Assembly: GCF_000280905.1 (NCBI RefSeq)
Contig: NZ_ALAP01000015.1
Coordinates: 206,290-270,289 of the forward strand
DNA from: Streptomyces sp. AA1529
GTDB taxonomy: Bacteria > Actinomycetota > Actinomycetes > Streptomycetales > Streptomycetaceae
Direction: 5' to 3'
Length of the DNA stretch: 64,000 bases
Positions within the stretch are counted from its first letter, which is position 1. Each line of letters starts with the position of its first letter. The notes under the pieces are model-generated. The model did no database searches. It was not told where the DNA came from and saw only the letters and a program-made list of their open reading frames with translations. A program made the position numbers and the translations under genes. This document shows, in pieces, positions 39,018-59,700 of this stretch.

Positions 39018-40330
39018 TTGCTCAGTGAAAGTCTCTTTCGGCGTGCCGTCGAACGCTCCACCGGCGCCGCTCCGCCCGCGGCGGAGGCGCCGGCCGCCTC
39101 GCCCGGCCGGGACACGGCCCGGCTGCTGGACGAAGCGGAGCGGTTCGTCGGCCTCTTCCACGACGAGGGCGAGGGGCAGGGCGGTTCGGCCGCCCGGCGG
39201 ATGGCCGACATCCGCGCCGAGGTGGACGCCACCGGCACCTACACCCACACCCAGGCGGAACTCGCCTTCGGGGCGCGGGTGGCCTGGCGCAACAGCAACC
39301 GCTGCATCGGCAGGCTGTACTGGCGCAGTCTGCGGGTGCGCGACCGGCGCGGCACCCGGGACGCGGCGGACATCGCAGCCGAGTCGGTCAAGCATCTGAC
39401 GGAGGCGGGCGGCGGCGGCCGGATCCGGCCCACCATCACCGTGTTCGCCCCGGACGGGCCCGAAGCGCCCGGACCCCGCTTCCACAACGAGCAGCTCATC
39501 CGGTACGCCGGATACCGGCAGCCGGACGGCACGGTGCTCGGCGACCCGATGAACACCGGCCTGACGGAACTGGCGCTGCGGCACGGCTGGCCCGGCGGCC
39601 CCGGCACCCGGTTCGACGTGCTGCCGCTGGTCATCGAGACCCCGCAGGACGGGATCGAGGTGTTCGAACTCCCCCCGGAGGCCGTGCTGGAGGTCGAGCT
39701 GTCCCACCCGCGGTACCCCTGGTTCGCCGGGCTGGGGCTGCGCTGGCACGCGGTGCCCGTGATCTCCGCCATGGACCTGGAGATCGGCGGCATCCGCTAC
39801 CCGGCGGCGCCGTTCAACGGCTGGTACATGGGCACCGAGATCGGCGCACGCAACTTCGGGGACACCGACCGCTACGACATGCTGCCCGTCGTCGCGGCGA
39901 AGATGGCGCTGGACACCAGCTCCGACACCTCGCTGTGGCGGGACCGGGCGATGGTCGAGCTGAACGTCGCCGTCCTGCACTCCTTCGCCCGGGCCGACGT
40001 CAAGATCACCGACCACCACACCGAGGCCAAGCGCTTCCTCACCCACGTCGAGCGCGAGGAGGAGGCGGGCCGCAGCTGCCCGGCGGACTGGTCGTGGATC
40101 GTGCCGCCGCTCTCCGGCTCGGCCACCCTCGTCTTCCACCGCTACTACGACGAGGGCGATCTGCGCCCCAACTACCTGCACCGCACCTGCCCCGTCACCC
40201 AGGAGCAGGCCCCGGCCCCCGGCGGCCGCGCCGACGGCCCGCAGCGGACCCCCGGCCCGCACCCGGGGCCGGCCCCCCGTGCGGACCGGCATGCGGCGGA
40301 CGGTCCGCCGCGCCCAGGAGGGATCACCGG

Positions 40331-40334
<4 letters not shown>
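39018..40334 (+). CDS. nos: Bacterial nitric oxide synthase oxygenase
   Basis: Oxidises L-arginine via N-hydroxyarginine to citrulline and nitric oxide, using external reductases. About 438 residues from a TTG start (39018; GGGGAAG upstream; no better in-frame ATG before residue 60). The NOS oxygenase hallmarks are ARVAWRNSNRCIGRLYW with haem-ligand Cys96, the substrate block FNGWYMGTEIGARN with the arginine-binding Glu274, and the C-terminal part SWIVPPLSGSATLVFH. No reductase domain is present, as usual in bacteria. A Pro/Gly-rich tail of about 55 residues extends past the usual end. Its TGA (40332-40334) overlaps the ATG of the first PKS gene (40331), so NOS and PKS are translationally coupled. 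Confidence 0.95.
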
Positions 40335-47762
<7,428 letters not shown>

Positions 47763-47773
<11 letters not shown>

Positions 47774-50700
47774 GCAGGAACTCCTCGCCTATCTGCGCCG
47801 GGCGACGGCCAAGCTCCAGCAGACCAGGCAGCGGCTGCACGCGGTCACCGAGGCGGCGCACGAGCCCGTCGCGATCGTCTCCATGGGCTGCCGCTACCCC
47901 GGCGGGGTGCGCGGGCCCGAGGACCTGTGGCGGCTGGTGGCGGAGGAGGGCGACGCCGTCGGCCCGCTGCCCGGCGACCGCGGCTGGGACCTGGACGCGC
48001 TGGTCGACCCGGAGCCCGGAGTGCCCGGCCGGACCTACGCGTCGGCGGGCGGCTTCCTCGACGACCCCTACCGGTTCGACCCGGTGTTCTTCGGCATCAG
48101 CCCGCGCGAGGCGGCGGCCATGGACCCGCAGCAGCGGCTGCTGCTGGAAGTCTCCTGGGAGGTCCTGGAACGCGCGGCCGTCGACCCGGACTCGCTGCGC
48201 TCCAGCGCCACGGCCGTCTTCGTCGGCGCCATGGGCGGCGAGTACGGGCCGCGGCTGAGCGACGCGGACGGCGACGCCGCCGGATACCTGCTCACCGGCA
48301 CCTCGCTGAGCATCGCCTCCGGACGGCTGGCGTTCCGCTACGGGCTGCACGGCCAGGCCGTCACCGTGGACACGGCCTGTTCCTCGTCGCTGGTCGCCGT
48401 GCATCAGGCGGTACGCGCGCTGCGGCTGGGCGAGTGCGACCTGGCCCTGGCCGGCGGCGCCACGGTGCTGACCTCGCCGGGCGTGTTCGTCGAGTTCGCC
48501 CAGCAGCGCGGCCTCTCCCGGGACGGGCGGTGCAAGTCCTACGCGGCGGCGGCCGACGGCACCGGCTGGGCCGAGGGCGCCGGTCTGCTGCTGCTGGAGC
48601 GGCTCTCCGACGCCCGGCGGAACGGCCACCCGGTGCTGGCCGTGGTACGCGGCGGCGCCGTCAACTCCGACGGTGCCAGCAACGGGCTCACCGCACCGAG
48701 CGGACCCGCGCAGCAGCGCCTGATCGCCGACGCGCTCGCCGACGCGCGGCTGGGCCCCGGCGACGTCCAGTTGGTCGAAGGGCACGGCACCGGCACCACC
48801 CTCGGCGACCCGATCGAAGTGGAGGCGCTGCGCGCGGGATACGCGGACCGCCCCGCCGACCGGCCGCTGTGGCTGGGCTCCCTGAAGTCCAACATCGGCC
48901 ACGCCCAGGCGGCGGCGGGCGTCGGCGGCGTGATCAAGACGGTGATGGCGCTGCGGCACGGAGTGCTGCCGCGCACCCTGCACGTCGACCGGCCCACGCC
49001 GGAGGTGGAGTGGGCGGACGGCCCGGTGCGGCTGCTGACCGAGGCGCGGCCGTGGCCGGAGACCGGCGGACCCCGCCGGGCCGCGGTCTCGGCCTTCGGC
49101 ATCAGCGGCACCAACGCCCATCTGCTCCTGGAGCAGGCCGACGAGCGGCAGGACGAGCACGACGACCGGCACCCCGACGCGCCGGCCCGGGCGGCCGGAC
49201 CGGCGCCGGTCGTGCTGTCCGCCGCGACCCCCGCCGCGCTGCGGCGCACTGCCGCGGACCTCGCCGCACATCTGCGCAGCCACCCGGAGACCGGTCTGGC
49301 CGACACGGCCCGCACCCTGGCCTGCGGCCGGGCCGCGCACCGCTACCGGCGCGCCGTCCTGGCCGCGGACCGCGAGGACCTGCTGCGGCAACTGTCTGCA
49401 CCGCAGGAGCCGGGCACCGCGGCACCGGTGGTGTTCGCCTTCGACGCCCGCGTCCCGGAGCCGGCGGCGCGGCTGGCGGAACTGCTGGCGTCCGAGCCCG
49501 CCGCCGGGGCGTTCGCCGCCGAGTGCGGCGCCGACGCGCCCGCCGCCTTCACCCTGCTGCACACCCTGGCCCGGCTGCGGCTGAGCTGGGGCCTGCTGCC
49601 CGAGGCCGGCTACGCGTGCCCCGCCTCGGCCGGCCTCGCATACGCCGCCGCCGGAGGATGCGACCTGGCGACGGCGCGCCGGGTGTGGGACGAGCCCGCC
49701 GCCGCCGAAGGGCTCACCGGTGCTTCCTTCCCCGTCCGTCCGCTGGCCGAACTGCCGCCGGAAGCGGTCGCGCTGGCCGGTGAACCGCCGCTGGAGTCGC
49801 TGTGCCGCGCCTGGGAGGCCGGCGCCGCCCCGGACTGGACGGCCGTCTTCGCCGCGCGGCCGGGACGCGGCGTCGTCCTGCCCACGTACCCGTTCGAGAC
49901 CGCGCCCTACCGGCTCGACGACGGCGCCGCCGGACCCGCACGGCGCGGGGACGCCGCGGAGCCGGGCACGGTCGCCGCACAGACCCGCGAGATCGCCGTC
50001 ACCGGTACCGAGCCGTTTCTCGCCGACCATGTGGTCCGGGGGGTGCCGACCCTGTCGGCCGCCGCGGGCAGCCTGCTGGGTCTCGCCGCCCTCCGCGCGC
50101 TCGACCCCGGTGTCACCGGGCTGCGCCGGGTCAGGTTCGACCACCCGTGCGAGGTGCCGGGGCCGCGGACGCTGACGGTGAGCGCGCGGGCGGCCGACGG
50201 CGGCCGGTTCGCGCTCGGCGCCGACGGCGTCACCTGCGGCGCGGGCAGCGCACTCACCGGGCCCGCCCCCGCACCGGGGGAACCCGCACGCGCCGACGGC
50301 GGGACCGTCCTCGACCACGACCGCTGCTACGCGCTGCTGGGCGCGGGCGGGCTGGAGTACGGTCCCGGACTGCGCGGCCTGCGCACGGTCGCCGTCGGGG
50401 ACGGCACCGCGGTCGCCGGCCTCGCGCCCCCGGCGGGCGCCTCCCGGTTCGACCGCGAGGCGGCCGTGCTGGACCTGGCGATGCAGGCCGCGGCCGTGTC
50501 CGTGCTGCACACCGCCGAGCCGGGCACCCTGCTGCTGCCCGTCGCCGTGGACACCCTCGTGATCGACGCCCCCGTCGCCGCCGCCCGCACCGTGGCCCTG
50601 CGCACCACGGCGGACGAGGGACTGGTCCGGGCCGACATCCAGGTGCTCGACCGGCACGGGTCGGCCGTCGCCCGGCTGGGAGGCGTCGCGCTCCGGACCG

Positions 50701-53700
50701 CTCCGAGCCGCGGCGCCGCCCTGGTCGCCCGGCACTGGGAGGCCGGCCCGGCGGTGCCGCAGCCCGGACAACTGACCGGCACCTGCCTGCTGTTCGGCGG
50801 ACCCGCGGCCGCCGGGGACACCGCGGCGCCGCGCACGCTGGGCACGCAGGTGGTCACGGTCACCGAAGGCGCCGCCTTCCGGCGGGTGGACCGGCTGCGC
50901 TACGAGATCGCACCCGGCCGCGCGGAGCACTGCACCCGGCTGCTGGCCGCCCTCGCCGAGGACGGCCTCACCCCCGACCGGATCCTGCACACCTGGGCGC
51001 GGGGCGCGGACCCGGACACCGCCCGGGACGGCGACCTGGACCGCGGCGTCCGCTCGCTGCTGCACCTGTGCCGCGCCCTGCTCGCCACCGCGCCGCCCGG
51101 ACCGATCCGGATCGTGGTGGCGCACGACGGCGCCCCGTCCGCGCTCGGCCTGGACGGACTCGCCCGCACCGCGGCCGCCGAGGACCCCCGGCTGCGGATC
51201 AGCCTGGTCGAGGGGCCGGACCCGGTGCTGCCCGCCGAGTTCGCCGCGGGCGACCCGGTGGTGCGCCACCGGGACGGAGTGCGGCAGGTGCGCCGCCACC
51301 GGCAGGCCGCGGCGGACGGCATCCCGTGGGCGCCGCGGGACGGCGGGGTGTACCTGATCACCGGTGGCGCCGGCGGTGTCGGACTGCGCATCGCCGCGAG
51401 CCTCGCCGAACGGGCCCGCGTCCACCTGGTGCTGACGGGCCGCTCGGCCGAGCCGCGCGCGGCGGCCGCCGCGGCGCTCGACGCGCTGGCGGACCGCGCC
51501 CTGTCGGTGACCTACCGGGCCGTCGACGTCACCGACCGGGCCCGGGTGGCGGAACTGGTCGCGCAGCTGCGGGCGGAGCACGGCGGGATCACCGGCGTGG
51601 TGCACGCCGCCGGGGTGCTGCACGACGCGCTGCTGGCCGACACCACCGACGCGCACCTCGACGCCGTAATGGCGCCCAAGGTGCGCGGCGCCGAGGCCCT
51701 GCACGCGGCGACACTGGACGAACCGCTGGAGTTCTTCGCGCTGTTCACCTCGGTCGCCGGGGTCGTCGGCAACCCCGGCCAGGCCGGCTACGCCTACGCC
51801 AACGCGGTGCTGGACGCGCTGGCCGAGCGGCGGGCCGCGACCGGTGCACCCGGCCGCACGGTGGCGCTGGCCTGGCCGCGCTGGCGGGACGCCGGGATGC
51901 GGCAGGAGGAGCGGTCCGCCGCGCGGCTGCGGGCGCGCTACGGACTCGGGGACCTGTCCGGCCGGGAGGCCGCGGCGGCGTTCGCCGCCGCGCTCGACGG
52001 CACTCCGGGTGCGCTGCTGGTCGTACCGGGCGATCCGGCGGCCACCCGCACCGCGCTGGACGCCGTCCGGGTCGAGCCGTCGCCCGCCAGCGGCCAGCAC
52101 GCACCGGGCGGCCCCGCGGCGAGCGCGCACTCCGCGGACCCGGCCGGCACGTCCGCCGGGGCGCCCGACGGTGCAGAGCGGCACGCAACGGACCAGGACC
52201 CGGCGGAGTCGGCGCGGCTGCTGCTGCGCGCCCTGGTCGCCGAGCAGACCAGGCTGGCGCCCGACCAGGTCGAGGACACCGTGCCGCTCGAACGCTACGG
52301 GCTGGACTCGCTGATGGTCACCCAGCTCTCCGCCGAACTGGAGATCAGGCTGGCCACCGGGTTCGACAAGACCCTCTTCTACGCGCACCCCACCCTCGCC
52401 GAACTCGCCGACCATCTGGCCGTCGAGTACCCGGAGGCGCTCGCCCGCCTCCGGCCGGAGACGGGTGAGCCGTCCGCGCCGTCCGCCACCGTTCCCGAAC
52501 CGCCTGCCGCGGCCGAGCCGTCGGAGCCGTCCGTGCCGTCCGTGCCGTCCGTGCCGTCCGCGCCGGACAGCGGGCACCGGCACCCGGCGACGACCGCACC
52601 GCGCTCCGCGCAGGCCGGGGCCTTCCCCGTCGCGGTCATCGGGCTCAGCGGACGCTATCCGGGCGCCGAGGACCTGGACGCCTTCTGGGACAACCTGGTG
52701 GCGGGCCGCGACGCCGTCACCGAGATCCCCGCCCGGCGCTGGGACCCGGACCGCGACTTCCACCCCGAGCGGGGCACCCCCGGGGCCAGCTACTCGCGGT
52801 GGGGCGCCTTCCTCGACGGCGCCGACCTGTTCGACCCGCTGTTCTTCGACATCTCCCCGCGCGAGGCCGCGCTGATGGACCCGCAGGAGCGGCTGTTCCT
52901 GCAGACCGCCTGGCACGCGGTGGAGGAGGCCGGGTACCGGGCGGCCGACCTGGCCCGCCGCCCGGTCGGGGTCTTCGCCGGAGTGATGCACGGCCACTAC
53001 CAGCTCTACGGTGTCGATGCGATGCGCGCGGGCAAGCCCGTGCCGGGCTCCTCGCACGCGGGCGTCGCCAACCGGGTGTCGTACACGCTCGACCTGCGCG
53101 GCCCCAGCGTCGGGGTCGACACGATGTGCTCCTCGTCGCTGACCGCGCTCCACCTGGCCTGCGCGTCGCTGCGCTCGGGGGAGTCGGAGCTCGCACTGGC
53201 CGGCGGGGTCAACCTCTCGCCGCACCCGTACAAGTACGTCTTCCTCAGCCAGGGCAGGTTCCTGTCCACCGACGGCAGATGCCGCGCCTTCGGGGCGGGC
53301 GGCGACGGCTATGTGCCCGGCGAGGGCGTCGGAGCCGTGCTGCTCAAACCGCTGGACCGGGCGCTCGCCGACGGGGACCACATACACGGGGTGATCACCG
53401 GGCACGCGGCGGCACACGGCGGCCGCACCAACGGCTACACCGTGCCCAGCCCGGAGGCCCAGCACCGGGTCGTGGCCGCGGCGCTGGAGTCCGCGAGCGT
53501 CGACCCCGCCGCCGTCTCCTACGTGGAGGCCCACGGCACCGGTACCGGGCTCGGCGACCCGATCGAGATCTCCGGCCTGGCCAAGGGGTACGCGGGCGCG
53601 GAGCACATCGCCCTCGGGTCGGTCAAGTCGGGTATCGGGCACCTGGAGTCCGCCGCCGGGATCGCGGGTCTGACCAAGGTGCTGCTGCAGTTGCGGCACC

Positions 53701-56700
53701 GCAGGCTGGTGCCCTCGCTGCACGCCGATCCCCCCAACCCGGACATCGACCTCTCGCGCACCCCGTTCGCGGTCCAGTGCGCGGCGGCCGAGTGGCCGGC
53801 TGCACAGGACGGGCCGCGCCGCGCCGGGCTCAGCAGCTTCGGCGCGGGCGGCGTCAACTGCCACCTCGTCGTCGAGGAAGCGGAGCCGGTACCCGCCGCC
53901 GCGGAGCCGGCCGGGCGGCAGCGCAGGGAGCCCCTGCTGTTCGTGCTCTCGGCCCGTGAGGAGGACCGGCTGCGCGCCTACGCCGCGCGGCTGGCCGCGT
54001 TCCTGCGCACCTCCCGCACCGAACTGGCGGACGTCGCCCACACCCTGCGGGTCGGCCGGGAGCCGATGGAGCACCGGCTCGCCGTCGTGACCGGCAGCGG
54101 CGCCGAACTGGTCGGCGCGCTGGAGGCGTTCGCCGCGGGCCGCGACGGTGCGGACGGCGTGCTGAGCGGCCGCGCCCCGCGCACCGGGACCCCGCGCACC
54201 GGTGCCGCCCCGGCCGCCCCACCCGGACCGGCCCCGGAAACCGGCCCAGACTCCGCCGCCGAGCTGTCCGCGCAGGCCCGCGCCTGGATCGACGGGGCCG
54301 AACTGCCCGTACGGCACCCCCGCGGACGCCGGGTGCCGCTGCCGCTGTACCCGTTCGCGGCGGAGCGCTACTGGGTCGACCTGCCGCCGCACGCCGACGC
54401 CCCGGCCGCGGCGCACGGCACCGAGCACGTCGTGCGTGCCGACGACCCGCTGCTGCGCGACCACCTCATCCGCGGAGTACGGCTGCTGCCCGGCAGCGCC
54501 TGTCTGGAACTGGTGCGCGCCGCGGCCGGGGCGCAACGCCGCGGACCGGTGCGCGGGTTGTCCTCGATCACCTGGGGCAGCCCGATCACCGCGGAGGAGG
54601 GCGAGCACCGGATCCGGGTGGTCCTCGCAGCCGGATCCGGCTCCGGAACCGCCACCGGCTCCGGAACCGCCACCGGCTCCGGAGCCGGGGAGCGGACGGC
54701 TTTCGAAGTCGTCGGCGAGGACGGCCGCGTGCACGTACGCGGCACCGTCGACTTCGGCCCGCCCGGGCCCGCCCCCGCGCCGCTCGACCTCGCGGCGGTC
54801 CGCAGCCGCTGCGCCGAGCGCCGTACCGGCGCCGAGGTGCACGCCTGGTACCGGGCCGCCGGGTTCCGCTACGGGCCCGCGTTCGACGTGGTCGAGGAGG
54901 TGCGCAGCGGGCCGCACGAGGCACTGCTGCGGCTCGTGGCACCGGCGGACGGCGCGCCCTGCGGAGCGGGGCTGCTGGACCCGGCCCGGCTCGACGGGGC
55001 GCTGCGGGTGTGCCACTGGGTCGGCGGCACGCGCGAGGGCGAGCCCGCCGTCCCGTTCAGCACCGGCGCCGTGCGCTTCCGCGGCCCGCTGCCGGAGGTC
55101 TGCTGGGCGCACGCGGTCGTGCGGCCGGGTACGGACCCGGCGCAGCTGCGCTACGACGTGACGGTCACCGACGCGGACGGCCACGAGGTGCTGCACGTGG
55201 CGGACTTCGCCCTGCGCACGCTGAACCGGCCGGCGCCTCCGGTACCGGTGACAGGACCGGACCGCACCGGGGCGGACCCCAACCGGTCCGCCGTCCGGGA
55301 ACGCGGCCTCCGGGAGCCCGGCCGGACCCGACCGGCTCCTGCGGTGAGCGGCCCGCCGGAGGCCGCCGACCGTCCGCGGCCGGCGACCGCCTGGTACCGG
55401 CCGGTGTGGCGGCCGGCGGAACCGGCGGCACCCGTGGATCCCGCACCGACCCTGCTGCTGTGCACCGCCGACCCCGACCGCACCGTCGACGGGCCGTGGC
55501 CGCGGGTGGTGCGGGTCGCCGAGCCGGCGGACCTGGCGGCGGCCGTGCGGCGCACCGAGGGCGCGCTGGACGTACTGCTGGCAGTGGGGGCTGGAGGACG
55601 GCTCCGGCGCCGAGCACGGGGCGCTCGCCGCACTCGGGCTGGCCCGGGCCGGTGCCGGCCGGCGGGTGCGGTGCCTGGCCGTGGCACCGGACGACGGCCG
55701 GCCCGAGCAGGAGGCCGTCGCCGGGTTCGCCCGGTCCAGCGGCCGGCACTTCCCCACCTTCCGGCTGGCCACCCTGCGCATCGGCGCCGGAGTGGACGCC
55801 GCTCGGGCCGCCGCCGAGGAGTTCGGCGCTCCGCACGGCGCCGAGCTGCTCCGCCGTACGGACGGCCGGTTCGCGCGGTCCGTGGAGCGGTTGGCCGGAC
55901 TGCCCGCCGTCCGGCCCGCGCCGCTGCGGCCCGGCGGCACCTACCTGATCACCGGTGCCACCGGGGCGCTCGGCCGCTGGCTGGCCGGCGAACTCGCCCG
56001 GCGGTACGCCGCCCGGCTGGTGCTGGTCTCGCGCGGTGCCGAACGGCACCCGGAACTGGCCCGCCGGGTGGCCGAGCTGGGCGGTGCGGCGGAGCTGGTC
56101 TCCGCCGACGTCGGCGACCCGGCGGGAGCTCGGCGCGCGGTGGCCGGGGCCACGGCGCGGTTCGGCTCCCTGGACGGGGTCTTCCACCTCGCCGGGGTCT
56201 CCGACGACACCCCGCCCACCGAGGTGGACCCGGGCCGCTTCGCCGCCGGGATGGCGGCCAAGGCCCAGGGGACCGCGCATCTCGCCGCCGCGACCGCGGA
56301 CCTGCCGACCGCGCTGTTCGTCGTCTTCTCCTCGCTGGCCTCGCTGCTGGGCGACTTCGGCGGCACCGGATACGGCACCGCCAACCGGTTCGCCGACGCC
56401 TGCGCCCTGCGCCGGGCCGGAGCGCTCACGCTGGCCTGGCCGCTGTGGACGGCCGGCGGACTCGACGAGCGGCTGGACGAGGCGCAGTGGGCGGCCTACC
56501 GGGCGCTGGGCTTCGCCCCGTTCGGCCCGGACACCGGCTGGGCGGCGCTGGAACAGGCGCTGGCCGCCGACGAGCCGTGGCTGGTGCCCGCCGTGGGCGA
56601 CCAGGACCGGATCGCCCGTAGCCTGAGCGCCCCCGCAATCACCGCTCCGCCGCCCGAGGCGCCCGCGGGCACCGGGCCCGTGCCTGACTCCGGGCGCGCG

Positions 56701-59700
56701 ACCGCCGGCGCCGAACTGCGCGCCGTCGCGGTCGGGATGCTGCGCACCCGGCTGTCGGCCGTCCTGAAGGTGCCGGCGGAGCGGATCACCGAGACCGAGA
56801 CCCTGGACCGGTTCGGCATCGACTCCGTGATGATCATGGAGCTGAACGCGGCCCTGGCCGACTCGCTGCCGGACCTGCCGCAGACCCTGTTCTTCGAGCA
56901 CCGCACCCTCGGCGCACTCGCCGACCACCTCACCGCACACCATCCCGAGGAGCTGCGGCGGCTGCTGCCGGCGCCGGGCCCGGCACCGGCAGCAGAACCG
57001 GATCCGGCACCGGACGCGTCGGCCGGTCCGGTGGCAGCGGCCCCGGCCGCACCCGGTACCCCGGCCGCACCCGGTACCCCGGCCGCACCCGGTACCCCGG
57101 CCCCGGCAGCAGCCGCCGTGCCCGCGCCCCCGTCCGCACGTACCGCCGAAGCGGACGACATCGCGATCATCGGCATCAGCGGGCGCTACCCCGGCGCCGA
57201 CGACCTGGACGCTTTCTGGTCCCGGCTGCGGGCCGGAACCGACGAGATCACCGAGATCCCCGGCGACCGCTGGGACGCCTGGGCCCACCACGACCCCGAA
57301 GGCCGCGCGCCGGACTCGGTCACCGGCCGCTGGGGCGGCTTCCTGTCCGCCGTCGACACCTTCGACTCGCGGTTCTTCCGGATGTCCCCGCCGCAGGCCC
57401 GCGCGATGGACCCGCAGGAGCGGCTGTTCCTGGAGACCGCCTGGGCGGCGCTGGAGGACGCCGGATACCCGCCGACCCGGCTGCCCAAGGCCCACCACGC
57501 CGACTCCGGCCTGGACGTGGGCGTGTTCGCCGGGGTGATGTGGGGCGACTACGCCACCCTGGCCGCAGAGGAGTCCTTCCGCGGCAACCCCGTCTCCGTG
57601 CCCGCCAACCGTGCCTCCGTCGCCAACCAGGTCTCCTACTTCGGCGACTTCCGCGGCCCCAGCCTCACCGTCGACACGGCCTGCTCCTCCTCGCTGGTCG
57701 CCGTCCAGCTGGCGGCGGAGAGCCTGCGCCGCGGCGAGTGCGCCTACGCGCTGGCGGGCGGGGTCAACGTCCTGGCACACCCGCTGAAATACGTGAACCT
57801 CAGCCGGATGAACATGCTCGCCGCCGACGGGCGGTGCCGTTCCTTCGGTGCGGGCGGCACCGGATACGTGCCCGGCGAGGGCGTGGGCGCCGTGCTGCTC
57901 AAGCCGCTCGCGGCGGCGCGTGCCGACGGCGACCGCATCCACGCGGTCATCCGGGGCGACGCGGTCAACCACGGCGGCCGCACCAACGGCTACACCGTGC
58001 CCAACCCGGCCGCCCAGCAGGCGCTGATCGAGCGGGCCTGGCACGCGGCGGGACTCGACCCGGCCGACGCCGGCTACATCGAGGCGCACGGCACCGGCAC
58101 CGCGCTCGGCGACCCGATCGAGCACGCGGCGCTGGAGCGCGCCCTCGCCGGGCGCGGGCTGGCTCCCGGCAGCCGCGCGCTGGGTTCGGTCAAGTCCAAC
58201 GTCGGCCACCTGGAGGGCGCGGCGGGCATCGCGGCGCTCACCAAGGTGGTGCTGCAACTGCGGCACCGGGCGCTGGTGCCCTCGCTGCACTCGGCCGCCA
58301 CCAACCCGAACATCGACTTCACCCGCTCCGTGTTCGCCGTGCCGCAGGAGCCGGCGGCCTGGCCGCGGACCGCACCGGGCCGGCCGCGGCGCGCGGGGAT
58401 CAGCTCCTTCGGCGCGGGCGGCACCAACGCGCACCTGGTCGTCGAGGAGTACCGCGACGACCGGGTGCCGCCCGCGCCCCGCGACCAGCCCGAGGTGCTG
58501 GTGCTCTCCGCACTCACCGAGGAGCGGCTGCGCGTGTACGCCGGACGGCTGGCGGCCGCGCTGTCCGCCGACAACCCGCCCCCGCTCGCGGACGTGGCCC
58601 ACACCCTGACCGCCGGCCGGACCGCGATGCGCCACCGGCTGGCGCTGACCGCCCGGGACACCGCACGGGCCGCGGCGCTGCTGCGCGCCTTCGCCGCGGG
58701 GGAGCGGCCCGAGGGCGTCTTCACCGGCGACGCGGACGCGCCGCACGCGCTCGGCGACGTGCTGGCCGGCACCGCGGCCGGAGCGGAATTCGTCCGGGGG
58801 CTGTTGCGCGAGGGGCACCCCGACCGGCTGGCGCGGCTGTGGGCCTCCGGCGCCGACCTGGACTGGTCGGCGCTGCCCACCGGTCCGGTGCCGCCGCGCA
58901 TCGTGTCGCTGCCGACCTACCCCTTCGAGCCCGAGCGCCACTGGCTGACCACCACCGCGCCCGGTGCCGTCGCGCCCGGTGCCCTCGTGCCCCGCACCGC
59001 CGAGGTGCCGCCGCTGGTGGTACCGCCCGCCGAACCGGTCGTCGCCGAGCACGAGGTGGCGGGGGAGCGGGTGCTGCCCGGCGCCGCACATCTCGCCCTG
59101 GCCGCACAGGCCCTCGCGCCGGGCCGGACCGCGTTCGCGGTGAGCGCGGTGCGCTGGCAGGCGCCCGTGGTGGTCGGCGACCGGGCCGCGCGGCTGGAGC
59201 TGTCGGCCGTGCCCGCGGACGACGGGATCGCCTACGAACTGCGCGAAGGGGACGGCGTCCGCTCCCGCGGCGTGCTGCACACCGAGCCGTCCCCCGAGCC
59301 GGCCCGGGTCGACCGCGCGGCGCTCTCGGCCCGGTGCGGCACCGAGGTGGACCCGGCGGGGATGTACGCGCGACTGCGCCGGGACGGGCTGCGCTACGGG
59401 CCGTTCTTCCGGCTCGCCGAGTCCGTCCGCACCGGCGACGGCGAAGTCCTGGCCCATCTGCGCGCCGCGGCGCCGACGCCGCCCGGGTACGCCGTGCACC
59501 CCGGGCTCCTGGACGCGGCGCTGCACGTACTGGCCGCGGTGGTGGCCACCCAGGACGCGCCGCCGATGCCGTTCGCCGCCGACCGGGTGACCGTCCACCG
59601 GCCGCTGCCGCACTCCTGCCATGTGCACGCGGCCGTGCGCGACGGGAGGTGCGAGGTCACCGTGTTCGACGACGAGGGCACCGTCTGCCTGACCGTCTCC

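Noticed and set aside
57043..57099. 18-base repeats as a mobile element or CRISPR-like array
   Set aside because: The repeats have no spacers, are in frame and encode a Pro/Ala linker, so they are internal expansion of coding sequence.
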